The notes beneath the pieces are model-generated. The model ran no database searches. It was not told the origin of the DNA and saw only the letters and a list, made by a program, of their open reading frames with translations. Position numbers and translations under genes: made by a program. Positions 31,640 through 42,645 of a stretch of DNA of 64,000 nucleotides are shown one piece after another (the stretch's first letter is position 1; each line of letters starts with the position of its first letter). The DNA comes from Ichthyophis bannanicus (lineage: Eukaryota > Chordata > Amphibia > Gymnophiona > Ichthyophiidae). The DNA lies in NCBI GenBank assembly GCA_033557465.1, contig CM066032.1, positions 57,200,955-57,264,954 of the forward strand. Reading direction: 5' to 3'.

Positions 31640-32610
31640 CAATGTAAGTGTGCCTGCTGCTGTGTGCTGGTCTGCCCTACCCCCAGGAGGCCGTTGGCTT
31701 ATTGACAGGGCTCTGTGGTCAATCCTGGTGCTACTGTAGGTGCGCCTGCATATCTGTGCAGGTCTGCCCTACTCCCAGGAGGCCTCAGGCCTCGTAACAG
31801 GTGTTTGTGATTAATCCTGTTGTTAATGTAGGTGCACCTGCTCATGTGTGCTGGTCGCCCCCACCCCCATGGTGCCTCAGGGCTATAGACAGGGGTCTGT
31901 GGCTAGTCCTGGTGCTATGGTAGGTGCGCCTGCTCATGTGTGCTGGTCTCCCCCACCCCCATGGTGCCTTATGGCTATAGACAGGGGTCTGTGGCTAATC
32001 CTGGTGCTATGATAGGTGCGCCTGCTCATGTGTGCAGGTCTGCCCTACTCCCAGGAGGCCTCAGGCCTCATAACAGGTGTTTGTGATTAATCCTGTTGTT
32101 AATGTAGGTGCACCTGCTCATGTGTGCTGGTCGCCCCCACCCCCATGGTGCCTCAGGGCTATAGACAAAGGTCTGTGGTTAATCCTGGTGCTATGGTAGG
32201 TGTGCCTGCTCATGTGTGCTGGTCTCCCCCACCCCCATGGAGCCTTACGGCTATAGACAGGGATCTGTGGCTAATCCTGGTGCTATGGTAGGTGTGCCTG
32301 CTCATGTGTGCAGGTCTGCCCTACTCCCAGGAGGCCTCAGGCCTCGTAACAGGTGTTTGTGGTTAATCCTGTTAATGTAGGTGCACCTGCTCATGTGTGC
32401 TGGTTGCCCCCACCCCCATGGTGCCTTAGGGCTATAGACAGGAGTCTGTGGCTAATCCTGGTGCTTTGATAGGTGTGCCTGCTCATGTGTGCAGGTCTGC
32501 CCCACTCCCAGGAGGCCTCAGGCCTATTGATAGGGGTCTGTGGGCAATCCTGGGGCTACAGTAGGTGCACCTGCACATGTGTGCAGGTGTGGTACACACA
32601 ATGTCCCCGG
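31640..32610 (+). repeat. 92-bp tandem repeat (minisatellite), about 10 units
   Basis: Units start GTG(C/T)RCCTGCTCATGTGTGC near 31645, 31740, 31833, 31924, 32015, 32107, 32199, 32291, 32382, 32474 and 32565. Two unit types alternate (…CTACTCCCAGGAGGCCTCAGG… and …CCACCCCCATGGTGCC…), giving a higher-order pattern. It lies inside the putative SANT-A intron. Confidence 0.92.
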
Positions 32611-34314
32611 CATAGATGTCTGTCCAAGCCATTGCACTGTACAATGTTGGTACCGCACGCACCACACCACCCAGGCCTGCACTGATCACCCCCTGTCGGG
32701 ACCACCAAACCATTTGGGACATGTTCCACTGTTCTGTGGCATGCCACAGGGAGCCGTACCTGCACCTCCCCCCTGCCAGACATCTGTGCCACCCAGTGCC
32801 CCCCTGCACACATGTGGATGACAGAGCAGACAGACAATACTGGACAGACAGTATACAGCAGGTGCCACATCATGCTGCACACAGCTGTGCATGGACTGCA
32901 ACAGATGAATGTCAAGCATGTCTGTCCTCCCAGGTGCTATCTATTGCTGTACCCCCAGGTGAAGGACCTGAGGAAAAAGACCCATGAGCTGTGGCTGCAG
33001 AGGCTTGACCTGCTGCTGCGGCTGCAGCATGAGATGACGAGGCCTGTGGATGGTGAGTGATGCAGCCTGTGTGACACACAACAGCATGTAACACGGCAGC
33101 AGCTGGTTGTGGGGCCACCAGCTATGTGGCCATCATATGGCCAACACATGACTGATGTGATACCTTCCTTTGTCCCTCACAGTGTCCACTGATGCCAATG
33201 CAGGCATGCCATCTGATGTGGGGCACGCACTGGAGGAGGCCCAGGGGGTGTTGGTGGTGGCCACAGTGGAGCAGGCAGTGGACCCTGTCGGAGAGGCGGA
33301 GGAAAAAGAGGCGGGAGAGGAGGCAGAAGCGGCGGAAGAGGACATGGACATTGTGGAGGTGGAGGAGGAGGAGGGTGAAGAGGATGAGGACCTTTCCCCG
33401 GAGGAAGAGGAGGATGAGGACCTTTCTCCGGAGGAGGAGGATGAGGACCTTTCCAGAGGAGGAAGAGGATGTGGACTTTGATCCAGAGGAGGAGGACTCT
33501 GTGCTGGCAGAGGAGGAGGACGAGGACTCTGAGGAGGAAGAGGAGGCCTCAGAGGGGGTGGAGGAGGTGGGGATGGCGGGGGTGTGGGAGGAGCTGGGTG
33601 CGGGGAAGGGCAGGCAGGGGAGTGGATGAGGGAGTGGGAGGACATGTGGGGGGTGGGGGAGGTAGGAGGGGCAGGGAGGGGGAGGGGCGGGGTGGCAGGG
33701 ACAGGTGACGGGGCCATGAGGCAGGATGTACCCCTGGAGGTGCGTGATGTGTCAGAACCTGTGGTTGTGCACATGTGCCTGGCAGGTTCACACACCTCCA
33801 TGGGTGCATCCTGCCTCACTGGGCAGGTTGTGGCCAGTCCTGAGTGGAAAAGGACTGCACAGGGCACTGGGGGCCCCCTGCCACCTGCACCATGGCCCAG
33901 GGGATGCACCCCAGCTGGACAAAGGAGAGGCATTCAGCTCCACCAACAGGCCATGTGCAGAGGCCTCCATACAAGCACCATGCACATGGCATCTGTGTGT
34001 GGGTGACTGTACATGCCCCCTGTCAGTGGCACTGCATGCTGTCTCTCTCACCCAATGGGAGCAGACCTGGACCATGACACAGGTGGTGGGCACTGTGGTA
34101 CGGATGGCCCATGAGCTGCGCATGCTGTGTGAGGCACTCACAGGCAGCACTGCTCATGGGCCATATGACCATGTGGTCCCCCAGGGGGAGTGACCACATA
34201 GGTGGCATGTGGCACCCCTGCTCTGTGCATCCCTGTACCCAAGGACTGCCACCATCTGTGGGCACCATCTGCAGGTGGGTGTTGGCAGGGCAATACACCT
34301 GTTTTATGTTTGTT

Positions 34315-34320
34315 AATAAA
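34315..34320 (+). terminator. PolyA signal AATAAA for SANT-A
   Basis: AATAAA 122 bases after the SANT-A stop, followed by GAGTTGATTGTT, a GT-rich downstream element. Confidence 0.65.
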
Positions 34321-34827
34321 GAGTTGATTGTTACATTGAACCATGTCTCTGTTCATGTGCCCCCCTCACCCATCATGCAGTTGCACAGACACACACATTT
34401 GAGCATGCCCATGTGTGTATGCATGCAATACAGATGCCACATACATGGCACGGTGCACACAACACACAGGGGGGATAGGCAGGTGCAGTGCTGTGTGCAA
34501 CCCTCACAGGCACAGGAATGTACCCATGTGCTAGCACGACCCACATACATGGGCACATGCCTGGTGGCACTGACATGCCAGCAGTGTGCACACGGCACAG
34601 TGCATGGCACATATGCCAAGCCAACATATAGATATGATGAACGGTGGCAGGGAAGACCTCCCCCCCCCCAGTAACAAGGGATGGGGACAGGGAATGCCAT
34701 GCCACATGGTGCAGGCACCATGGCAAGGGATATGTGACCAGTACGACCACATGGGGGACAGACTAATGCTGGGAGCAGAGACAGCAACACTGGACACTTG
34801 GAAATAGGTGTCACCAAATCAGATGCC
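34321..34827. other. Spacer between the two convergent SANT genes
   Basis: About 500 bases of ACACAC/TGTG-rich sequence. ORFs here run on both strands at equal length and show no domain, so I see no gene. Confidence 0.5.
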
Positions 34828-34833
34828 TTTATT
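34828..34833 (-). terminator. PolyA signal AATAAA for SANT-B
   Basis: TTTATT on the plus strand, i.e. CAATAAAGG on the minus strand, just after the SANT-B reading frame (ERANISLSIK). Confidence 0.65.
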
Positions 34834-34837
34834 GACA

Positions 34838-37765
34838 ATGAAATGTTGGCACGCTCCCCCCCCCCCCCCACCTCTACTGCCTGCATGACCGCCCATGCCC
34901 ATGCTGACCTGACCCCCTCCCACCCCTCTGTGCTGGTGCTGCTGCTGAGACTAGGGGACATGCAATGAAGCTACAGGGTAAACTATTTAAGACTAATAAA
35001 ATAAAATATTTTTTCACTCAATGTATAATCAAATTCTGGAATATGTTACCGGAGGATGTAGTAAAGGCTGTTAGTGTAGCTGGGTTTTAAAAAGGTTTGG
35101 ACAAGTTCCTGAAGGAAAGTTCCATAAACCATTATTAAGAAGGGACCCAGGATATCAGTGCTTGACCCAGTACAAGCATTGTGGAAACTGTGTCTTTTGG
35201 GGAAACTGCTAGGTACATTTGATCTAGATTGGCCACCGTTGGAAACAGGATACTGGGCTTGATGGACCTTGGTCTGACCCAGTATGGCATATCTTATGTT
35301 CTTATGGCTGCTGCCCCCTTCCAGCGAGGGCCTCAAGTGCCTCCACTATTCTTGTGATCCCTGCCACCATGGCCTTGGTCGCCCGTGCATTTTTCAGTGT
35401 CCAAAGCTGGGCCACCTCCTGCCAGAGACCCTGCATCTCCTTCTGGAGACCCTGCATCTCCTGGCACTGTCCGTGCATTTCCTGTCGAATAGCCACAAGC
35501 TCCTGTCATATGCCTGTGGGAGAAAAAGGTGTCACCTGTGATACCTAGTTTACACACGCCATGGTGACACATTCAACTGGTGTCCTGGTGGACTACAAAA
35601 GGAGACTACTACGTATGGTGTGGAATCTGCAAATGTAGGTAGCACAGCTGGGGTATATCTGAGGTACGGGAAAAGAGGATGTCCATGCATCATAGCTGTG
35701 TCATCTGTGCACCCAGTGTATTTGTTACGTCTGTCAGGGCCCAGTTGTAGCGAAGACTGCCAGCCCAAATGTGACCCACGGAGGACAGGGACCTGTTACT
35801 ACAGGCCGGACCTGCTGTTGTGGTGTGGGGGACCTGTTATCTGCCAGGGCAGGTTGTGTCACCCTAAGGCCATGCTGTGGTGTGCTCCCCCATCCCCTGG
35901 TGGCAGCTGGACCGTACCTCAGCCCCCTGTTTGTGCTCTCCTCAGTGCCTACCCCTGCATGTTTCCCTGTGTCCTGATAAGTATTATCACACATTTGCCA
36001 CACCCACCCCTATGCGGCTGACATGTTGTTTCCCCTGTGGGTGTGAACCCACCTCCCAGACATGACCATGGGGGTACATGTACGTGGGGACACGCACTGT
36101 CAGTGTGCGGGTGTGTTCCCTCACTGTCATGTCTGGGAGGTGGGGTGCCACCCCACCATATGCAACCATCTGGTCAGTCACCCACCTTCAGCATCAGCAT
36201 GGGCCGAGGCGGAGTGGCCATGCATCTCATGCAGGACCTCCCCCATGGTGGTGGATATTGTTCCCAGCTCCGGTCCTGCCGATGGCCTCCGTGCTGCCAA
36301 CATGGGCTCCGCTCCCACGGTCTGTGCCCCCTCATTGACCACTGTGCTGCTGCTGCTGCTCTCCGATGGGGGGTGGACTATCGCTTCCAGTTCCTCCTCC
36401 TTTATCACATCACCCCCTGGGGCATCCACATCAGCACTGTCTGTAACATCCATAGCTGACACCTCATCCAGGGCCCCTGCCCCTGTCTCCATGCCATCCT
36501 CTGTATACTCTGCTTCCATGGCCTGTGTGTCACCTGGGGAGGAACATGGTACACAGTTTAAATGTGGTGATCCTGCACATGTATGTATAGCTCTATGTTA
36601 TGTCATTACCTACTACAATGTATGTACCACCTGAAACCGATGTCAATGCGGTTACAATGCGGCCCACACATCACAGTCCAATGGGATGGACCAGACAGGG
36701 AGGGTATCACCATGTGTCGGTGCATTTGGGGATTCGCCACATTGTCAGGTATGTTTGTGAGGACGGGGTGGTGAGTGACAGGCCTACTGTAGGCAGTGAT
36801 AGGTGTGCTGTGGTAGGGGATCCTGGGGATTTGGCACAGTTACATGCTTCTAGGGGGTTGTGAGGAATCCGGCATCGTGACTGGAGTTGGTCATAATGTG
36901 GGTGAGTGGCATGTGTGCAACGGAGGGTGTATGACTACACGGGTAGGTGTTGGTCAAGGTTTGCCTGTTGGCCTGCCAGGCGTGGGAACTGCCTCATTGG
37001 CCACTGCTATGGGGAGTGGATGGACAGTTGTCTAGCAGTGAGGGGGGGAAGTTGGGTGGGGTGGTGGTGGATGGGGGGGCAATGGGGGCAAGAGGTACAT
37101 TCATATGTGATCCTTTCCTGTACGGCTGATGCCGACTGAGTGTTGGGGGCCCTGGTAGTGGGTCAGATAGGTCCTCCAATGTTTTCTGTACCTGTTCCTC
37201 TGATATGGCTGTACTGGGGGCCATCACACCAGGTATGTGGGTGGTGTGACACTGGTGTCTGTTTGGCACTACTCTGCGCACTGTCATGTGTTTGCAGATA
37301 CATGTGTGGAGGTATACACGCCATGCATCATTTATTAGTGGTCACAGACATACCTGCCAGTGGATGTGTTGTGTCCAGTGCTGGGGACAGTCCATGCAGG
37401 TATAGTTGGCCAAGTCATTCGCCAGCTGCTGCTCCAGGGGTGTCAGGCCAGGTCCGATGGGTCCACCCCCACCAGTGCCCATAGCATGCCATCTCTCCCA
37501 CAGTCATGTGGGCATGGACCCCACGCTTTATGTTGTTAAAGCATTTGTGGAGGTTGTCCAGGTCCCTGTGTAGCCCACCAGCCTTGGCCACAGCCTCCCG
37601 GACCTCCTCCCACATTATGGTCCGTGTGCTCATTGGTGTTCTGCTGCTGAGCCACCCATACAGAACCTTATAATGCTCCAGCACACTGGCCAACAGGATA
37701 TCGTTTTCCTGCTGGCTGAATCTCAGGGCCCTTTTCCTTGCCTCCGCGGGCACCGGCTTCCATAT
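34838..37765 (-). pseudogene. SANT-B: second SANT/Myb-like gene, four exons, damaged
   Basis: Exon 1 (about 37750-37354) is a near-full SANT/Myb-like domain: RALRFSQQENDILLASVLEH, IMWEEVREAVAKAGG and DLDNLHKCFNNIKRGVHAHM. The frame then shifts near 37485 into GTGGGGPIGPGLTPLEQQLA, the usual GTGGGP..LTP spacer of this family. It ends at CAG|GTATGT. Exon 2 (about 37230-37100) gives ISEEQVQKTLEDLSDPLPGP. Exon 3 (36533-36187), between CTCCCCAG and GTGGGTGAC, is acidic with a Ser run. Exon 4 (35497-35309) is a coiled coil, IRQEMHGQCQEMQGLQKEMQ. It is split by a CR1 fragment and resumes at 34950. No in-frame ATG precedes exon 1; the nearest ATG is in another frame. Likely partner of the divergent transposase. 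Confidence 0.72.
34951..35308 (+). mobile_element. CR1-type LINE 3' end in SANT-B exon 4
   Basis: GGGGACATGCAATGAAGCTAC, FWNMLPEDVVKAVSVAGF-like coding, then GGACCTTGGTCTGACCCAGTATGGCA and the GTTCTTATG tail. This is a different CR1 subfamily from copies 1-3, which end in ATGTTTCTATG. Confidence 0.85.
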
Positions 37766-37769
37766 TCAC

Positions 37770-38480
37770 TTCCCACCTGGTGGCCTCTCAGGATGCTCCT
37801 GTGTGGGTCAGGATGCCCCCGATGGCCCTGCCACCTCCACCTCTGGCTCATGCATCCCTCCCGCCTCTAGGGACTGCTGGCTAGGTGTTCCCCCACCTTC
37901 CCCTCCAGTTGTCTCCTCACACTGCATATTCCTATTCTCACTATTCTCTCCCTGCCTGTTGCACATCACTCCATCCTCCTACTCCTATATCGCCTATTAT
38001 ATACCCTCAGCCTTCTGTGCATGTGCGACGTGCTTTATGCATGCACAGGGCGTGGTGCGCATGCGCATTGTGTGCATGTCCACGTGCTCGCATGCACAAC
38101 ACTCTGTTCTGCAGCCTTCCGCATGCACAGGATGTGGTATTGCACACAGTGTGCAAGCACAAGACGCGGTTCCTCTCATGGTGTGCATGCGCACGGTGCA
38201 TAAGAGCACGTCGTGTGCATGCGGAAAGTGCGCAGAACCAAGCATTGCACATGCGCAATGCGCATCACACATGTCTAAGAGGCATGGTTAACATTACGCT
38301 CCTGTGCGACTGTGCACACGCTATAGCACTGTGTGCACTATGCTTATGTAAGGCGTGTTACGCACACAGGGCACGGAATGGTTTGATACGCCACTGCTGG
38401 TGTGCGTCGCTGCATTTACAGGTGTGTTGTGTGTGTTCTGATCATTTGCGACTCCCCACACCATATTTAGCTTGTGTCTT
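37770..38480. promoter_or_regulatory. Divergent region between SANT-B and transposase, rich in TGCATGCGCA motifs
   Basis: 38015-38290 is packed with GCATGCGCA/TGCGCATGC words, including the palindrome TGCGCATGCGCA at 38056-38067, which matches the NRF1 consensus. It lies between two genes pointing away from each other, so a shared promoter is plausible. Transposase or SANT-protein binding sites are an alternative. The ORFs across it are repeat artefacts. Confidence 0.45.
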
Positions 38481-38729
38481 TGCTCTATTTGATGTCCATG
38501 ATGGCTCACATTGTCTTTGCTGGTTGTGCGATCCAGGTGTTGGATGGTGAGGTGTGCCTGCGGTTGCCTGAAGAGGGAGATGGTATCCATGGGGGTGTGG
38601 CACAGGGCATGGGTGCAGGCCCACTGCAACACAGACCTGCAGCTGTGGAGGCTCCACAGGCCAGGCTTGTGCCAGCATGGTGCCATAGGCCTGCCGAGGT
38701 GCGCCCTCGTCAGCCTCGCCTCTACAGGC

Positions 38730-38783
38730 TGATGCCAAAAAGCGCGGTATATAAGAAACTGAAAATAAAATTAAATAAATAAA
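38730..38783 (+). mobile_element. 54-bp L2-tail insertion in the transposase ORF
   Basis: TGATGCCAAAAAGCGCGGTA, then TATAAGAAACTG and AAATTAAATAAATAAA. Flanked by TACAGGC at 38723-38729 and 38784-38790. Removing insert plus one repeat restores the R-L-Y-R-P-R motif. Confidence 0.9.
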
Positions 38784-39393
38784 TACAGGCCCAGGGCCAT
38801 GATCCAGGGCATGCGTGAGGACCAGATCATCTCCCTCTACCGTCTGAGTACAGGGGCTATTAGGGAGCTCTTCGAGAATCTAAGACCTGACCTCGAGCCC
38901 CGGACTGGCCGGTCACATGCCATACCGGGTTTGGTAAAGCTCCTGGGTGCCCTACATTCCTTTGTCTCTAGCTGTTTCCAGTCATCGGTGGCCGCAGTGG
39001 GTGGAATGAGCTGGCCCACCTTCTCACGCTGTCTCCACCAGGTACTGCAGGCCATGGTCAGCCGGGTAAGGAATTATATTGTAATTCTTAACAATAGGCA
39101 ACAGTGGGGGACCCTGAACCTGGCCTTTGAGCAAATTGCAGGGATACCACATGTGATGGGAGCTATTGATTGCACACATGTTGCCCTCCTCCCGCCCAGA
39201 GATAGGGAGGCAGTGTTCCGCAACCACAAACACTACCATTCCTTGAATGTGCAGGTTTTATGTGATGCAAATATGTGTTTTCTGAATGTGGTTCCTAGGT
39301 TTCCAGGGTACACCCATGTCTCCTATATCATGCATCACTCGGCATTATTCGACCAATATGAGAGTGGACAATATGAGGACTGTGTCCTGCTGG

Positions 39394-40848
39394 GTGGGTA
39401 TTTCTCATCTCTAATGTGCACATGGTGTTCCTCTGTCCTGGGTGCATGTCAACTCTCACGGGTGGGCCAGGGTCACCTGTGGTTTGCTGTTAGACCTTTC
39501 TGACTGCATATCCCCTGTGACACACATGACATGCCCTGATGCAGATTTGACTTATTTTCTGGGAACATTCAGGACACTGGCTGTCAGGCAGTGGCATATC
39601 ACTGCCCAGCCAGTGTGTGATTTACTTGGTTCCACTGGCAATTATGACCTCTGCATCCCTTGCTTTGTGTTGTAGTGGTGGAGCGCTGACCTTGAATGGA
39701 GGTGTGCCCACTATCACACCATGTCACTGTCTCTGGGGACGTGTTCACATACCTTTGTGGGTTTCTACAATGACATATGTCTACCATATGTGTGTCATGG
39801 CTCTTCTGGGTGTCTCTGCACACATGTGGTTTCCATTGGTGTTTGGTACTGCTGCTCCATTGCACGGGCCTTTTAGACAGGGAACTTATGGGCACATATA
39901 GTGTGTTCCTTATATGGTGGTGTGCAACACCTTTCGGGTGACAACTACGGCTCTCAGCCTCAGACTAACCGTATACGCACGTCTGTCTTTGTGATGTGTC
40001 CCTAGTTGTATGTGTGTGCAATCTGTGTGTATGTGATAACTTGGGGGGGGGGGGGGGTAGATTTGCTTCCTGATTTGTTTCCTGCGGTACTGTGTGTTGG
40101 GAGCCCATTCAGTTTTGACCATTTCAACCATTTTACATTAGTATGTTTGTGTTGACATGTTACAACACACATGTATGCTTCAAGTATATCAACAGTGTTT
40201 TGTCATTTCTGCCATCTTGACTGGACTCCTCAGGTATATGTTACTGTAACACCTGCTGTGTGTGAACAGTATCATTGCTGTCACATGCTTGCACACATGT
40301 GCATCTCTGCCCTTGTCCAGGGTGAATTGGTGTGTGTCTGCCTGATGCATTCACAACTGTCGCTAGTACCTTTTGGGTAAAGGTGATTGGTCATGTGTTT
40401 GGTGTGGACACAGATGATGTGTGTTGCCCTCATTACCCTTCGCCGGTGTTGTGTGTCTCAAACTCCAGACACTGGTGCATAGCTGTTGTGTGCCATCATG
40501 TGCCATCATTGTTTATTGTTTATTGTTTATCAAACATTTGATATACTGCCCCCCCATTACACCGGGGCGGTTTACAATTCAAAAAAAAAAGAAAGAAAGA
40601 AAGGAAATACAATCAATATGGACAGGAAAGATAAAAGAGCGAAAAGGAGGTAGTGAGACTCAAAAATAAAGGGGAAGGAGAGTCAAGGGTTAGGAGGGAG
40701 GTTGAAAGCGGAGGAGAAAAGGTGGGTCTTCAGGAGGGAACATGTATTTGTGTCATTCTTCTATCTGTTGTTGGTTTGCACCTACATGCTCATGTGCATG
40801 TGTGTGAACATCAGTTCCTGATTTACCTTTCCACATTTCTTTCTGCAG
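39394..40848 (+). other. Transposase intron, 1455 bp
   Basis: GT donor at 39394 and TTTCTTTCTGCAG acceptor at 40848, phase 1; joining gives L-L-G-D-A-G-Y-G as in HARBI1-like proteins. It contains a G run at about 40045-40060 and a minus-strand L2-type tail fragment (about 40503-40735, with ACCGCCCCGGTGTAATGGGG). The rest is unrecognised. Confidence 0.75.
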
Positions 40849-41474
40849 GTGATGCTGGATATGGGTGTCGTGCCTGGTTGCTAACCCCTGAGCATCTTCC
40901 ATGGACACGTGCAGAGATGAGGTACAATGAGGCCCTTGCCTCCAGCCGCTCAGTCATTGAGCGCACCTTTGGCATTTTGAAGAGTCGCTTCAGGTGTCTG
41001 AATAAGACCAGTGGGACCTTACAATACCAACCCATGACTGAGGCACAGATCATTCTGGCCTGTTGCATCCTGTACAACATTGTTCTCAGGCACAATATCC
41101 CAGTCGAAATTAATCCAGATCTGGAAGATGATCCTACGTGCCGTCCTGTATGTGCCCGTGGTGACACACGTGAGGGCACAGCAATCAGGCAACATCTGAT
41201 TAATGAGCTCTTCTCATGTAAGTCCTGCATATGTGGGGAAATGCATATGGGTATACATATACATGCTGCCATGTGTGTTCCAAAAGTACATCATGACATA
41301 TGTATGTTTCACTTGTGTTTGTGACTCCACAGAATATATTGTTGGACCTGCCTGGTGCTGTGGTGCAGTGAAAACTGTGTGTACGTCATTCAACTTGCAG
41401 GAGGGAGGAGTGGCCTAGTGATTGAGGCAAGCTACCTCAGGCCAGAAGGTCAAGGGTTCAAATCCCACTAGAGA

Positions 41475-42440
41475 ACAACAACTAACACTAACACTAACAT
41501 CTTTGTTAGTGATATAGCGGAAGGGCTGTCGGGTAAGGTTTGCCTCTTTGCGGATGATACCAAAATCTGCAATAGAGTAGACATCCAGGAAGGAGTAGAT
41601 AACATGAGGAGGGATCTAGCTAAGCTTGAAGAATGGTCTAGAATTTGGCAGCTGGGATTTAATGTTAAAAAATGTAAGGTCATGCATTTGGGCTGCAAAA
41701 ATCCAAGGGAGCAATACAGTATAGGAGGTGAAGTACTTTTGTCCACTAAAGAAGAGCGGGACCTAGGCGTGGTTGTGTCTGATGATCTTAAAGTAGCTAA
41801 ACAGGTGGAAAAGGCGACAGCAAAAGCTAGAAGGATGCTTGGGTGCATACGGAGAGGAATGGCTAGCAGAAAAAAGGAGGTGATAATGCCTCTGTATAAG
41901 TCTTTGGTGCGACCTCATTTGGAGTATGGTGTGCAATTCTGGAGACCGCACCTTCAAAAGGATGTGAACAGGATGGAGTCGGTGCAGAGGGTTGCTACCA
42001 AAATGATTAATGGGCTTCATTATAAAGCATATGAGGACAGACTTAAGGATCTTAATATGTACACCTTAGAGGAAAGGCGGGACAGAGGTGATATGATTGA
42101 GATGTTTAAATACCTCCGTGGCATAAATGTCCAGGGAGAGAGCCTCTTTCAATTGAGGGCAAGTTCTGCTACAAGGGGACATGGGATGAGGGTGAAGGGA
42201 GATAGATTCAGGAGTGATATGCGGAAATATTTCTTTACGGAAAGAGTAGTGGATCCATGGAATAGTCTCCCAGTGGAGGTGGTAGAGATGAGGACAGTAA
42301 CTGAATTCAAGAAAGCATGGGACCAACACAGAGGATCTCTAAAGGCAAAAAGTGGACTGTTGTAGTTGTTATGGAAGGACAGACTAGATAGGCCATGTGG
42401 TCTTTTTCTGTCGTCATATTTCTATGTTTCTATGTTTCTA
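41475..42440 (+). mobile_element. CR1-3, 5'-truncated, inside the SINE
   Basis: Starts within the RT palm (about 41495), runs to the TTTCTATGTTTCTATG 3' repeat at 42440. ACAAC flanks both sides. Confidence 0.9.
41500..42365 (+). CDS. CR1-3 reverse transcriptase C-terminal part
   Basis: Open from IFVSDIAEGLSGKVCLFADD (palm FADDTK at about 41548-41565) through MRRDLAKLEEWSRIWQLGFN, KEVIMPLYKSLVRPHLEYGV and DPWNSLPVEVVEMRTVTEF to a stop at 42363-42365. No frameshift or internal stop was seen in this piece, which is very close in sequence to CR1-2. Truncated insertion removed the endonuclease and most RT motifs, so it cannot act. There is no true start codon. Confidence 0.88.
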
Positions 42441-42645
42441 ACAACCTTGGGCCTAAAGTACTGAGGTTTCTAGTCCCACAGGTGCTGCTTGTGGTCTTGG
42501 GCAAGCCACTTAACCCTCCATTGCCCATGTTCCCTGTAAATTAGTTATCTCCAAGTTATAATGCCCTGTTCAACATAATTTCAGTTCATTCAGCATAAAC
42601 CACCTTGATATCATGAAAGGCAGTATATAAGAAATGTTAAAAAAA

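Larger units (their letters stand above)
29122..34193 (+). pseudogene. SANT-A: first SANT/Myb-like gene of the Harbinger cluster, spliced and damaged
   Basis: Exon 1 (29122-29264) reads KPPFMASELEVLRRLFCLRQ then RRQDLNKVRRAWGG, like the first helices of the Harbinger SANT/Myb-like DNA-binding domain. It meets a GT at 29265. A later exon (32959-33050), between CCCCCAG and GTGAGTG, gives VKDLRKKTHELWLQRLDLLL, like the third SANT helix. The next (from 33181 after CCCTCACAG) is extremely acidic: EEEEGEEDEDLSPEEEEDED. The last exon (from about 34028) ends MAHELRMLCEALTGS and a stop at 34191-34193, with AATAAA at 34315. One base out of phase in the third GAGGACCTTTCC repeat (about 33450) breaks the acidic tract. 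An L2 and a satellite fill the large intron. Exon borders are inferred by eye. SANT partners of Harbinger transposases bind DNA and help nuclear import. Confidence 0.6.
38492..41217 (+). pseudogene. PIF/Harbinger (HARBI1-like) DDE transposase, two exons, interrupted
   Basis: Exon 1 ends VRPRQPRLYR, is broken by a 54-bp insertion, then resumes PRAMIQGMREDQIISLYRLS and RSHAIPGLVKLLGALHSFVS. The first catalytic Asp is in VMGAIDCTHVALLPPRDREA, followed by YHSLNVQVLCDANMCFLNVV. Exon 1 ends at 39393 (CTGCTGG|GTGGGT). Exon 2 starts at 40849 after TTTCTGCAG and restores GDAGYGCRAWLLTPEHLPW (second Asp), then SRSVIERTFGILKSRFRCLN (Glu) and LACCILYNIVLRHN. It ends at TCAT|GTAAGT (41217). The DDE triad is present. 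The family's PGS.HDS motif reads PGYTHVSY, with Val for Asp. It would cut DNA at TWA sites with SANT-protein help. The insertion shifts the frame. Confidence 0.85.
41405..42645 (+). mobile_element. Third tRNA/L2 SINE, split by CR1-3
   Basis: Head GGAGTGGCCTAGTGATTGAGGC with GGTTCAAATCCCACTAGAG, then after the CR1 (from 42441) ACAACCTTGGGC, CAAGCCACTTAACCCTCC, and a decayed tail CAGTATATAAGAAATG ending near 42645. Confidence 0.88.

Noticed and set aside
33133..33933. 266-aa Pro/Ser-rich minus-strand ORF
   Set aside because: It is antisense to the acidic exon of SANT-A; Glu codons GAG/GAA read as CTC/TTC and its shifted frames give Ser/Pro runs.
37885..38550. 221-aa plus-strand ORF between SANT-B and transposase
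   Set aside because: Its His/Cys/Ala-rich text comes from the GCATGCGCA repeats; similar ORFs occur in the other frames and strand.
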